DNA from: JAMHWF01 sp964371405
Lineage (GTDB): Bacteria > Pseudomonadota > Gammaproteobacteria > Burkholderiales > Burkholderiaceae_C
Assembly: GCA_964371405.1 (NCBI GenBank)
Contig: CAYJLV010000004.1
Coordinates: forward strand, 1 to 64,000
Direction of reading: 5' to 3'
Length of the DNA stretch: 64,000 nucleotides
Position 1 is the first letter of the stretch. Every line of letters begins with the position of its first letter. The notes under the pieces were generated by a model. It ran no database searches. It saw only the letters and a program-made list of their open reading frames with translations, and was not told the origin of the DNA. Below are positions 35,150-43,538 of the stretch, in pieces. The position numbers and the translations under genes are program-made.

Positions 35150-35396
35150 GCAAGGCTGCGGGCGTGTGGCCGGCGAGGCTTAGCTGAGCCGGTCGCCGCT
35201 GGGCGGCGACTGCCCTGCGCTGCTCGCGCTCGCAAGGCGGCTGCGGAACTCGCCCTCTCCGGGCCGCCTGCGGCGACCCGGAACCGGTGCTCGAACAGTC
35301 CTCGCCGTCCCCGCGCTGCGCGCGGGGCAACCTTGCGAGCGCTGTGCTGCTCGGCGGCTCAGATGCGCCCCGCCGGCCACACGCCCGCAGCCTTGC
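35150..35396. repeat. long imperfect inverted repeat between convergent genes
   Basis: The left arm 35150-35191 and right arm 35355-35396 (42 bp each) are inverted and match at 38 of 42 positions, beginning GCAAGGCTGCGGGCGTGTGG. The 163-bp interior has further short palindromes (GTCGCC...GGCGAC, CCCCGCGCTGCGCGCGGGG). No protein is credible here. It separates the regulator (+) from fliR (-) in a 350-bp gap. It could act as a two-way terminator or be a palindromic mobile repeat. Confidence 0.8.
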
Positions 35397-35471
35397 GAAC
35401 CGGCGGTGGCATGCCAACGCCCCGCACTGCACCCCGTCACCGGCCGCAGCAGCTGACAACCGCAGCCGGAA

Positions 35472-36230
35472 TCAGAACCGCGCCAGCATCTGCTCCAGCG
35501 CCATCGTGAACGGGGCTTGCATCATCGGCAGCGTCAGCAGCACGCCGAGCAGGCCGACGCCGAGCGTGATCGGGAAGCCGATCGCGAACACGTTCATCTG
35601 CTGCGCCACGCGCGAGATCACGCCGAGCACCAGGTTGACGAACAGCAGCATCGCGATCATCGGCAGCGCGATCCACAGGCCGAGGCGAAAGATCTCGCTG
35701 CCCCAGGTCTCGGGGCGGACCGCGCGCAGGAAGGCGAACGGTTCCGGGCCGACCGGGAAGGTCTGGAAGCTCTGCACCACGGCGGCGATGACGAGCAGGT
35801 GGCCGTTGATGATGACGAAGAGGAACGCCACCGTCGTGCCGAAGAAGCGGCTCACCGCTGTCGCCTGGCCGCCGGTCGAGGGGTCGAAGAAGCCGGCGTA
35901 GTTCAGGCCCATCTGCAGGCCGATCAGCTCGCCCGCGAACTCGATCGCGGCGAAAACGATGCGCACGGCGAAGCCGATCGACATGCCGACGAGCAACTGC
36001 TGCGCGATCGCGACGAAGGCCGTCGGCGAGTCGAGCGCGATGCGCGGCATCTCGGGCAGCAGCGCCTGCGCGGCGAAGGCGATCAGCCCCGCCAGGCCGA
36101 CGCGCACGCGCAGCGGCACGGCGCGCTGGCTGAACACGGGCATCGTCGTGAACACGGCGAGCACGCGCAGGAACGGCCACAGCAGCGGGCTGATCCAGTC
36201 GATCAGCTGCGCTTCGCTGAAGGTCAACAT
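35472..36230 (-). CDS. fliR: flagellar export gate protein FliR
   Basis: An inner-membrane export-gate protein of 252 residues with six hydrophobic segments. RVGLAGLIAFAAQALLP, LQMGLNYAGFFDPSTGGQ and FVNLVLGVISRVAQQMNVF are conserved FliR segments. It packs with FliP5FliQ4 in the core of the flagellar type III secretion pore. It is the last gene of the fliLMNOPQR operon. Confidence 0.96.
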   Translation of the reverse strand: MLTFSEAQLIDWISPLLWPFLRVLAVFTTMPVFSQRAVPLRVRVGLAGLIAFAAQALLPEMPRIALDSPTAFVAIAQQLLVGMSIGFAVRIVFAAIEFAGELIGLQMGLNYAGFFDPSTGGQATAVSRFFGTTVAFLFVIINGHLLVIAAVVQSFQTFPVGPEPFAFLRAVRPETWGSEIFRLGLWIALPMIAMLLFVNLVLGVISRVAQQMNVFAIGFPITLGVGLLGVLLTLPMMQAPFTMALEQMLARF

Positions 36231-36261
36231 GGCGCGCGGGCGACGACGGGCGGGCGAACCG

Positions 36262-36531
36262 TCAGCCGACCGAGCCGGGGATGGCCTGCAGCGTGCGCTG
36301 CAGGTACTCGACCAGCGTCGTCACCATCCACGGCCCGGCGAAGGCCAGCGTCGCGACGGCGGCGAGAATCTTGGGCACGAACGACAGCGTCGCCTCGTGG
36401 ATCTGCGTCGCAGCCTGGAAGATGCTGACGACCAGGCCGACGCCGAGCACGACGAGCAGCACCGGCGCGGCGATGGTCAGCAGCATCAGCATGCCGTGCT
36501 GGCCGGTGGTGAAGACTTGCTGGGCGTCCAT
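36262..36531 (-). CDS. fliQ: flagellar export gate protein FliQ
   Basis: A protein of 89 residues with two membrane helices (about 15-38 and 52-73). VGLVVSIFQAATQIHEATL is the typical FliQ loop. It belongs to the export-gate core with FliP and FliR, 31 bp before fliR. Confidence 0.96.
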   Translation of the reverse strand: MDAQQVFTTGQHGMLMLLTIAAPVLLVVLGVGLVVSIFQAATQIHEATLSFVPKILAAVATLAFAGPWMVTTLVEYLQRTLQAIPGSVG

Positions 36532-36559
36532 GGGTCGTGGGCAGGGCGGGTTGGGCGTA

Positions 36560-37345
36560 TCAGGTCGCGAAGGAGGCGGCGAGCGAGCCGAGCAGCAGGT
36601 TCCAGCCGTCGGCGAGCACGAAAAGCATCAGCTTGAACGGCAGCGCCACGAGCACCGGCGACAGCATCATCATCCCCAGGCTCATCAGCACGCTGGCGAC
36701 GATCATGTCGATGACGAGGAATGGGATGAAGATCAGGAAGCCGATCTGGAACGCGCTCTTCAACTCACTCGTCACGAAGGCCGGCACCAGCACCTTGAAG
36801 GGCACGTCCTGCGATTTCACGCCGGCGTCGAGCTTGGCCAGCCGGGCGAACAGCATCACGTCGGACTGGCGCGTCTGCTTGAGCATGAACTCGCGCATCG
36901 GCGACTCGCCGCGTTTGAGCGCCTCGTCGAAGGCGATGCGGTTCTCGGCATAGGGCTGCCAGGCCTGCGCGTAGACCTTGTCGATCGTCGGGCTCATCAC
37001 GAAGAAGGTCAGGAACAGCGACAACCCGACGATCACCTGGTTCGGCGGCGCGGCCTGCGTGCCCAGCGCCTGGCGCAGCAGCGACAGCACGATCACGATT
37101 CGCGTGAAGCCCGTCATCAGCAGCAGCACGGCCGGCAGGAACGAGAGCGCGGCGAAGAACAGCAGCGTCTGGATCGGCACCGAGTAGCTGTTGCCGCCGG
37201 CACCCTGGCCGATGACCAGCGGCAGCCCGGCGGGTGGCGCGGTCTGGGCTACAGCCGGCAGCGCGGCGGCCGACAACACCGTCACGGCCGCGAGCATGCC
37301 GGCTCGGCGCAGGCAGCGCCGCGAAAGGAGGGCGTCAGCGCGCAC
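36560..37345 (-). CDS. fliP: flagellar export gate protein FliP
   Basis: A protein of 261 residues with a cleavable signal peptide (ends near AVAQT) and the FliP domain: TRIVIVLSLLRQALGTQAAP, PNQVIVGLSLFLTFFVMSP, and DMIVASVLMSLGMMMLSP near the end. Five copies form the gate. I use GTG 37345 because AAGGGGAG lies six bases upstream and the start overlaps fliO by 11 bp. Confidence 0.95.
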   Translation of the reverse strand: MRADALLSRRCLRRAGMLAAVTVLSAAALPAVAQTAPPAGLPLVIGQGAGGNSYSVPIQTLLFFAALSFLPAVLLLMTGFTRIVIVLSLLRQALGTQAAPPNQVIVGLSLFLTFFVMSPTIDKVYAQAWQPYAENRIAFDEALKRGESPMREFMLKQTRQSDVMLFARLAKLDAGVKSQDVPFKVLVPAFVTSELKSAFQIGFLIFIPFLVIDMIVASVLMSLGMMMLSPVLVALPFKLMLFVLADGWNLLLGSLAASFAT

Positions 37346-37700
37346 CGTCGCTCCCCTTGGCGTCGCGGTGCGGCTGCAGCTTGGCGAGCAGTTGTGCGAA
37401 CGGGTCGGCGGGCGCGGCCGGCGGCAGCGGCGCATCGTCCTGCGGCTCCATCGTGTGCAGCATCGTGATCGACTGCGGCGTCACGCCGAGCACCAGCCAG
37501 CGCCGCGCGTCGCCCGTGCCGACCTCGACAGTGACGAGGCGCTGGCTCGGCGACAGCGGCAACGCGGCGATGTTGCGCATCGCGCCCGCCGCGCCGGCGG
37601 CGCCGAAGCGGCCGCTGCGCTTGAGCAGCCACAGCACCGCCGGGATCGCCGCGACGATCGCGACGAACCACAGCAGCGACAGACCCGTCGATGCATTCAT
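37335..37700 (-). CDS. fliO: flagellar biosynthesis protein FliO
   Basis: A protein of 121 residues with one N-terminal membrane helix (residues 6-27) and a short cytoplasmic domain containing LPLSPSQRLVTVEVG and WLVLGVTPQSITMLH, typical of FliO. It assists FliP assembly and stability. Its end overlaps fliP. Confidence 0.93.
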   Translation of the reverse strand: MNASTGLSLLWFVAIVAAIPAVLWLLKRSGRFGAAGAAGAMRNIAALPLSPSQRLVTVEVGTGDARRWLVLGVTPQSITMLHTMEPQDDAPLPPAAPADPFAQLLAKLQPHRDAKGSDGAR

Positions 37701-37719
37701 GGAAGCGAGATCCAGAATC

Positions 37720-38169
37720 TCAGGTCGTCTTCGACAGCCGCCGCATGCGCTCGCTCGGCGTCACGATGTCGGTCAGCCGGATGCCGAACTTGTCGTTGAC
37801 GACGACGACTTCGCCCTGTGCGATCAGGTAGCCGTTGACGAGCACGTCCATTGGCTCGCCGGCCAGCGCGTCGAGCTCGACCACCGAGCCCTGCGCGAGC
37901 TGCAGGATGTGCTTGATGGGGATGCGCTTGCGACCCAGCTCCACGGTGATCTGCACCGGGATGTCGAGGATCATGTTGATGTCGTTGCCCGCTCCCGCTC
38001 CCGTGCTCGGCGCGAAGTTGGCGAAGGCCGCCGGAGCGACGCTCTCGGCCAGGCCCGTCTCGGCGGATTGCGGCTTGGCCTCGGCGAGCGCCGCGGCCCA
38101 GTCGGCCGCCATTGCGTCGGCGTCCTGCGTGGCGCCGACGTCGGCGGCGTTGCTGGTGTCAGACGACAT
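37720..38169 (-). CDS. fliN: flagellar motor switch protein FliN
   Basis: A protein of 149 residues. A variable Ala-rich N-terminal 70 residues precedes the SpoA domain, which has ILDIPVQITVELGRKRIPIK and DVLVNGYLIAQGEVVVVNDK. It forms the lower C-ring and binds FliH/FliI. The start overlaps fliM by 11 bp. Confidence 0.96.
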   Translation of the reverse strand: MSSDTSNAADVGATQDADAMAADWAAALAEAKPQSAETGLAESVAPAAFANFAPSTGAGAGNDINMILDIPVQITVELGRKRIPIKHILQLAQGSVVELDALAGEPMDVLVNGYLIAQGEVVVVNDKFGIRLTDIVTPSERMRRLSKTT

Positions 38170-39163
38170 GCGATTCTCCCAGCCAGCCCGCGTTCGAGCT
38201 GGTCAACAGTTGATCGATCTTGATCGAATACTTGCCGCGCGACGTGCCGTAGTGGCAGTCGAACACCGGCACGCCGTCGACCTTGGCCTGGATCACGGGC
38301 GAGAGGTCGAGCTCGACGAAGTCGCCCGGCTTGAACGACAGCAGCTGCTCGACGGTGGCCGGCGCCTGCGCCAGCTCGGCGACGAGCTCGACCTCGGCGG
38401 CCTGGATCTGCGACTTCAGCAGGTTGACCCAGCGCCGGTCGGGCTCGGCCGAGTCGCCCTGCACGGTGGAATAGAGCACGTCGCGGATCGGCTCGAGCGT
38501 CGCATAGGGCACGCAGAAGTGCACCGTGCCCGTCGTGTCGCCGATCTCCAGCGTGAACGACGACGCGACGACGATCTCGCTGGGCGTCGCGATGTTGGCG
38601 AACTGCGGCTGCATCTCGGAGCGCTGGTACTCGAGTTCGAGCGGATAGACGCCCGACCACGCCTTCTTGTACTCGGCGATGATCACTTCGAGCAGGCGCT
38701 GGATGATGCGCTGTTCGGTCGGCGAAAAGTCGCGGCCCTCGATGCGCGTGTGGAACTTGCCGACGCCGCCGAACACGGCGTCGATCACGGCGAACACCAG
38801 AGACGGGTCGCAGACGATCAGCCCCGAGCCGCGCAGCGGCCGCACGCTGACGATGTTGAAGTTGGTCGGCACGACGATCTCGTGCAGGAAGGCGCTGAAC
38901 TTGAGCACCTTGACGCCCGACAGCGACACCTCGGGGCTCTTGCGGATGAAGTTGAACAGCCCGATGCGGATGTTGCGCGCGAAGCGCTCGTTGATGATCT
39001 CCATCGTGGGCATGCGCCCACGCACGATGCGCTCCTGGCTCGCCAGGTTGTAGTCGCGCACGCTGCCTTCGGGAGCTTCCTCGCGATCGAGCTTCTGGCT
39101 CTCGCCGGTGATGCCCTGCAGCAGGGCGTCGACTTCGTCTTGCGACAGGATCTGCTGATTCAT
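38159..39163 (-). CDS. fliM: flagellar motor switch protein FliM
   Basis: A protein of 334 residues. The N-terminal CheY-P-binding peptide LSQDEVDALLQG lies at residues 5-16. The CheC-like middle domain and the C-terminal SpoA domain (LQLLSFKPGDFVELDL-like and CHYGTSRGKYSIKI) follow. It is the CheY target in the C-ring. It begins 10 bp after fliL. Confidence 0.96.
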   Translation of the reverse strand: MNQQILSQDEVDALLQGITGESQKLDREEAPEGSVRDYNLASQERIVRGRMPTMEIINERFARNIRIGLFNFIRKSPEVSLSGVKVLKFSAFLHEIVVPTNFNIVSVRPLRGSGLIVCDPSLVFAVIDAVFGGVGKFHTRIEGRDFSPTEQRIIQRLLEVIIAEYKKAWSGVYPLELEYQRSEMQPQFANIATPSEIVVASSFTLEIGDTTGTVHFCVPYATLEPIRDVLYSTVQGDSAEPDRRWVNLLKSQIQAAEVELVAELAQAPATVEQLLSFKPGDFVELDLSPVIQAKVDGVPVFDCHYGTSRGKYSIKIDQLLTSSNAGWLGESHVV

Positions 39164-39173
39164 CGCCCGTCGC

Positions 39174-39740
39174 TCATTGAATGATGAAGTGCGAGAAGTG
39201 GACGTGGCGCACCGGGTTCTCGGCGGCGTCGCCGTGCCGGTTCGCCTCGATGCCCATCGCCAGCGCCACCTCGGCCTGGATCTCGCGCGCGAGGTGTTCC
39301 TTGCCGGCGCGCGACAGCAGGTCGGCCGAGTTCTTGTGCGCGAGGATCATCAGGATGCCGTTGCGGATTGCCGGCATGTAGAGCTTGATCTGGTCGCCGA
39401 CCTTGGCGTCGCCGATCTCGAGCGAGACGGCGATCTGCACGAAGCGCTCGGCCTCCTTGTCGGCGAGGTTGACGGTGAACTGTTCGAGCGCGACGAAGAC
39501 GGGCGGCGTCCTGGGCGTTGTCGACCTCGGCTCGGCCGGCGCGTCGGCCTGCGGGCCGTCGCCGTCTTCGCCGCCTTCGAGCTGCTCGGCCTGCTGCGCC
39601 GCCTTGTGCTTGAGCCACAGCGCCGCGCCGCCGCTGGCCGCGGCAAGGAACAGCAGCGCGCCGGCCAGCATCACGACCAGCTTCTTCGACAGCCGTTTCT
39701 TCGGCGGGGCGTCGGTCCCTTCGGCGACCGCAGTGGACAT
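39174..39740 (-). CDS. fliL: flagellar basal-body-associated protein FliL
   Basis: A protein of 188 residues. A cytoplasmic Lys-rich start, one membrane helix (about 22-43) and a periplasmic FliL domain with FVALEQFTVNLAD and VQIAVSLEIGD are seen. It surrounds and supports the stator units. It is the first gene of fliLMNOPQR. The putative FlhDC element 39804-39845 lies 64 bp upstream. Confidence 0.95.
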   Translation of the reverse strand: MSTAVAEGTDAPPKKRLSKKLVVMLAGALLFLAAASGGAALWLKHKAAQQAEQLEGGEDGDGPQADAPAEPRSTTPRTPPVFVALEQFTVNLADKEAERFVQIAVSLEIGDAKVGDQIKLYMPAIRNGILMILAHKNSADLLSRAGKEHLAREIQAEVALAMGIEANRHGDAAENPVRHVHFSHFIIQ

Positions 39741-39803
39741 GGGGGCTCCTTCGTTGCCTGCGGCAGCGCTCCCGGCGGGGCGCGCGGCTGCAGTCTCTGC
39801 AAT

Positions 39804-39845
39804 CGATTATTCGGAACCGGGGTGGCCGCGATGCCGCGATAAGCG
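39804..39845 (-). promoter_or_regulatory. 42-bp bipartite inverted element before fliL (candidate FlhDC box)
   Basis: Plus-strand ends are CGATTATTCGGAACC and ATGCCGCGATAAGCG. The halves are inverted relative to each other, as in FlhD4C2 boxes (AAATARCG-like halves). The 16-base part TTCCGAATAATCGATT (minus strand) recurs exactly before fliF, and the 42-bp span recurs before flhB. FlhD and FlhC are encoded in this window. Confidence 0.6.
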
Positions 39846-39951
39846 GGCCGAAGGCGCATCAGATCGGCGCCGAGCCCAGGGCCCGCCTGCGTTGCGCAGA
39901 CGCATCGGTTCCGCGCAGCGCAGGTGGCCCCGGCCGCGCGGCGTGAACGAT

Positions 39952-41529
39952 TCACGCGTAGAGATCGACGACGCCGCGCGCAGCGCGTGCCGCGGCGGCC
40001 GGCATCGGTGCGGCGGAGCCGCTGTCGCGCTCGCTGCCTGCGTTGCGCGCGCCGGCCGGTGTGCCCGGCGCGGCCTGCTGCGGCTGCGCGTCGTGTCGGC
40101 GCGGCTGCTGGAACACGCCGCCGCCGGCCAGCGTGAGGCCGGATTCGCGCAGCGCGCTCGCCAGCTCGGGCAGGCCGGACTCGATCGCGCTGCGTGTCGC
40201 CGCCACGTCGGCGACGAAGTCGATGCGCGCCCGCGTGCCGTCGAGCGCGATGCGCACGTCGATCGGCCCCATCTCGGCCGGGTGCAGTTGCAGCCGTGCC
40301 TCCTGCACGCCGTCGCGTGCGAGGCGGCCGAGCGTGATGGCGAGCGAGGGCGCGAACTCGGCGCTGCCGACGGCGGCGGGGACGCTGGCGTGCAACGGTG
40401 CAGCGGCGCCGGCCGGGCTGCCCGCCGGGTCGGCGAATGTCGCCGCGAGCGGCGCGGCGCCGGGTGCCACGGTGACCGGTGCGGCGTCGGCGGCGCGCGC
40501 TGGCGCGGCCGGCAGGGCCGAGGCGTCGCGGGGGCGGGCCGCTTCGGCTTGCGGCGCGGGTGCGGGCAGGTCGGCGGCGAGCGTCGCGCGTGTGCTGTTC
40601 GATGCCGTGGTGTCGTCGCGCGCAGGACCGGCGGCGCGGCGCGGTGCAGCGGCCGGCGCGGCGCCGGCCGGTGCCGGCGTCGGCGCGATACCGGTGCCGG
40701 GCGCCACCGTGGCGTCGGATCCTGCGAGTGCACGCACGGCTGCGGCGATACCGGTGGCGAGCGGTGCGGCCGCCGGGTCGCCGGCGGGCGCAGCGTGGGC
40801 AGCGTGGGCAGCGTGGGCAGCGACGGCCGGTGTCGCGCCGTCTTCGGTCGGCCCGGCCGCAGACGCAGCCGCCGCGGGGCTCGGCGCGGCGGCGGCGGTT
40901 GCGCCGATCGCGGCGTCGGTCGCCGCCTGTGTCGTCGCGGAATACGAGGCGGACGCTGCGCGCGGGGCGTCGCGTTCGGCGCCGGGTGCGGCGCGGGCTG
41001 CACCGCTCGGCGCGTCGCCGGTCGGCGCGGCAGCGTCGCGGAGAGGCGTCGTGGTCGGCGGCGGCGCGACGAGCGACGCCGCCCACGCGGCCAGCGCCGG
41101 GTCGGGCAGCGGCGGTTGCGCCACGGCATCGCCGCGCGGCGTGTCGGTGGTCGCGGTGGCCGCAGCAGCAGCAGCAGCAGCGTCCTCGGGCACCGATGGC
41201 GTCGGTGCGGTGGCGTCGCTGCAGGCCACGGCCGGATCCACAGCCGCGGGTTCGGCCGCGACGGCATCGGCAGGCTCGCCTGCACCCGCTGCCGGCACGC
41301 CGCCCTGCGCGCCGCGGCTCGCGGCGGCTGCGGGCGTGGACTTCGCGGTCGCAGGTCGGGGGTTCGCGCCGCCTGCGCTCGCGAGCGCCGCGTCCTGCGG
41401 TGGCGGCGTCGCGCGGCTCAGCCATTGCGAGAAGCTGCCGCCGCCGGCGTCGGTCGATGCATCGGCGGGGGCGGGCGTCGGCGCGGCCGGCGCAACGGCC
41501 GTCACGGGGGTCACGAGCGGGATCTGCAT
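39952..41529 (-). CDS. fliK: flagellar hook-length control protein FliK
   Basis: A secreted ruler protein of 525 residues. The first 380 residues are Ala/Pro-rich low complexity. The C-terminal Flg_hook domain has LQLHPAEMGPIDVRIALDG and SGLPELASALRESGL. It sets hook length and switches FlhB specificity. The long N-terminal part contains an (AGC)6 run and a 9-bp tandem repeat (about 40790-40822), both prone to slippage. It is the last gene of fliFGHIJK. Confidence 0.93.
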   Translation of the reverse strand: MQIPLVTPVTAVAPAAPTPAPADASTDAGGGSFSQWLSRATPPPQDAALASAGGANPRPATAKSTPAAAASRGAQGGVPAAGAGEPADAVAAEPAAVDPAVACSDATAPTPSVPEDAAAAAAAATATTDTPRGDAVAQPPLPDPALAAWAASLVAPPPTTTPLRDAAAPTGDAPSGAARAAPGAERDAPRAASASYSATTQAATDAAIGATAAAAPSPAAAASAAGPTEDGATPAVAAHAAHAAHAAPAGDPAAAPLATGIAAAVRALAGSDATVAPGTGIAPTPAPAGAAPAAAPRRAAGPARDDTTASNSTRATLAADLPAPAPQAEAARPRDASALPAAPARAADAAPVTVAPGAAPLAATFADPAGSPAGAAAPLHASVPAAVGSAEFAPSLAITLGRLARDGVQEARLQLHPAEMGPIDVRIALDGTRARIDFVADVAATRSAIESGLPELASALRESGLTLAGGGVFQQPRRHDAQPQQAAPGTPAGARNAGSERDSGSAAPMPAAAARAARGVVDLYA

Positions 41530-41556
41530 CGCGGGTCGTCCTCGTCGCGGTCGTGA

Positions 41557-42036
41557 TCAGTGGGCGAGCGCCGGCGCCGAAAGCGCGGCGTCGCGGTGCC
41601 AGGCGGCAAGCGCGGCCAGCTCGTCGCTGCCGCGCTGTTCATGGCGTGCGGCAGCAGCCTGCAACTCGCGCTCGCGGCGCTCGATCAGCTTGCGGATCGA
41701 TGCGACGCGCAGCTCGCGTTCGCGCAGCGCGTCGCGCGCCGACTGGAGCTGGTCCTTCGCGTGCTCGGCCGTGCGGTGCTGCTGTTCGACGGCCTGCGTC
41801 AGACGGTCCATGAAGCCCTGGTAGCAGCGCACGATGTCGATGCTGCCGCGCTGCGCGAACTCGCGCGTCCAGCGTTGTTCGTAGTCGCGCCGGTACTGCA
41901 GCAGCTGCTCGAGCTGGGCCTGGGCGCGGCGCGCCGCGTCGTCGCTGCGGCGCAGCGCCGCGAGTGCGGCGTCGCGCACCTGTTCCTCCTGCTGGAGCAG
42001 CATGAGCAGGGCGGGGATGCGGGTCGTTTCGGTCAT
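41557..42036 (-). CDS. fliJ: flagellar export chaperone FliJ
   Basis: A protein of 159 residues, almost entirely coiled coil, with LQQEEQVRDAALAALRRSDD, YRRDYEQRW and RELRVASIRKLIERRERE. It is the central stalk of the FliI ATPase ring and an escort for minor substrates. It lies 38 bp after fliI. Length and heptads match FliJ. Confidence 0.92.
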   Translation of the reverse strand: MTETTRIPALLMLLQQEEQVRDAALAALRRSDDAARRAQAQLEQLLQYRRDYEQRWTREFAQRGSIDIVRCYQGFMDRLTQAVEQQHRTAEHAKDQLQSARDALRERELRVASIRKLIERRERELQAAAARHEQRGSDELAALAAWHRDAALSAPALAH

Positions 42037-42074
42037 CGTCGGGGTCCGGCAGGTCGGCGTCGCGGGCTTCGTCG

Positions 42075-43538
42075 TCAGGCGGCGATCGCACCGCCGAGCT
42101 GTCGCACGCTCGCGTCGAGCGTGGCGGGTTCGTGCATGTCCTGCTGCAGCAGCGCCGTCATCGCGGCGTGCGCGTGCACCGCGCTGTCGAGCTCGGGGTC
42201 GTGGCCGGGCGCGTAGGCGCCGAGCTGGATCAGGTCGCGCGCCTTGCTGTACTTGGCGTGCAGCTGGCGGAAGCGCCGCGCGGCCTCGAGGTGCGCGCGC
42301 GCCGCGACGTTGTTCATCACGCGCGACGCCGAGCGTTCGATGTCGATCGCCGGGTAGTGGCCGGCCTCGGCGAGCTCGCGCGACAGCACGATGTGGCCGT
42401 CGAGGATGGCGCGCGCCGCGTCGGCGATCGGATCCTGCAGATCGTCGCCTTCGCTGAGCACGGTGTAGAAGGCCGTGATCGAGCCGTTGCCGGCGAGGCC
42501 GTTGCCGCTGCGCTCGACGAGCTGCGGCAGCTTGGCGAAGCAGCTCGGCGGATAGCCCTTGGTGGCCGGCGGTTCGCCGATCGCCAGCGCGATCTCGCGC
42601 TGTGCCATCGCGTAGCGCGTCAGCGAATCCATCAGCAGCAGCACGTGCTTGCCGCGGTCGCGGAAGTGCTCGGCCACCGCGGTGGCGTAACTCGCGCCCT
42701 GCATGCGCACCAGCGGCGGCGCATCGGCCGGCGCGGCGACGACGACGGAGCGCGCCAGCCCCTCGGCGCCGAGGATGTCCTCGATGAACTCCTTGACTTC
42801 GCGTCCGCGCTCGCCGATCAGCCCGACGACGATCACGTCGGCCTCGGTGTAGCGCGCCATCATGCCCAGCAGCACCGACTTGCCGACGCCGGAGCCGGCG
42901 AACAGGCCGATGCGCTGGCCGCGGCCGACAGTGAGCATCGAGTTGATCGCGCGCACGCCGGTGTCGAGCGGCTGGCGCACCGGGTCGCGGTCCATCGCAT
43001 TGATCGGGCGCCGGCTCATCGGTGCGTCGTGCACGTCGGCCAGCGGGCCCTTGCGGTCCATCGGCACGCCGTGCGAGTCGACGACGCGGCCGAGCAGGCC
43101 GTCGCCCATCGGCAGGTGCAGGCCGCGGTCCTCGCTGCGCCGCCACGGGTGGTTGACGCGGCCGAGCCTGGGCGCGGCGGCCGGCGTCGGCCGCGGCACG
43201 ACGAGTGCGCCGCTGGCCAGGCCGTGCACCTCGCCGGTGGGCATGAGATAGGCGCGGTCGCCCGAGAAGCCGACGACTTCGGCGATCACGGGGGGCTGCC
43301 CCTTCATGCGCACTTCGCACACGGCGCCGACCGGCGCGCGGATGCCCGCCGCTTCGAGCACCAGCCCGGCGACGCGCACCAGCTTGCCCTGCGACTCCAG
43401 CTCGACCGGGGCGGCGGCGAAGGCGCGCAGGTCGGCGAGGTAGCGCTGCCACTTCTCGACCCGCGCGGGTACGACCCCCACTTCCCGCATGCGGGAAGTG
43501 GGTCGGGGTGAGGGATCCCGGCCGGCCGCAGTGTTCAC
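42075..43538 (-). CDS. fliI: flagellar export ATPase FliI
   Basis: A cytoplasmic ATPase of 487 residues powering flagellar export. Walker A AGSGVGKS is at about 214-221, with the catalytic Glu in GLIGERGREVKEF and Walker B in HVLLLMDSLTRYAMAQRE. GTG 43538 overlaps the fliH stop by 4 bp (GTGA), so I take it as the start. The only nearby ATG (43490) lies in the centre of a palindrome without ribosome site. Residues 8-23 are therefore encoded by a repeat element (43473-43514). Confidence 0.93.
   Translation of the reverse strand: MNTAAGRDPSPRPTSRMREVGVVPARVEKWQRYLADLRAFAAAPVELESQGKLVRVAGLVLEAAGIRAPVGAVCEVRMKGQPPVIAEVVGFSGDRAYLMPTGEVHGLASGALVVPRPTPAAAPRLGRVNHPWRRSEDRGLHLPMGDGLLGRVVDSHGVPMDRKGPLADVHDAPMSRRPINAMDRDPVRQPLDTGVRAINSMLTVGRGQRIGLFAGSGVGKSVLLGMMARYTEADVIVVGLIGERGREVKEFIEDILGAEGLARSVVVAAPADAPPLVRMQGASYATAVAEHFRDRGKHVLLLMDSLTRYAMAQREIALAIGEPPATKGYPPSCFAKLPQLVERSGNGLAGNGSITAFYTVLSEGDDLQDPIADAARAILDGHIVLSRELAEAGHYPAIDIERSASRVMNNVAARAHLEAARRFRQLHAKYSKARDLIQLGAYAPGHDPELDSAVHAHAAMTALLQQDMHEPATLDASVRQLGGAIAA
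43473..43514. repeat. palindromic repeat inside the fliI N-terminal codons
   Basis: A 26-bp perfect palindrome centred on GCATGC (43477-43502) is followed by GGTCGGGGTGAGGG. It belongs to the same class as the intergenic repeat at 24286-24393. Its centre carries an ATG in the fliI frame. Confidence 0.75.

Noticed and set aside
35102..35509. Open frames through the inverted repeat region
   Set aside because: They are created by the palindromic repeat and read in several frames on both strands with no start signal.
43488..43490. ATG 43490 as the fliI start
   Set aside because: It lies at the centre of a perfect palindrome, lacks a ribosome site and would leave 45 untranslated bases after fliH, whereas GTG 43538 is coupled to the fliH stop.
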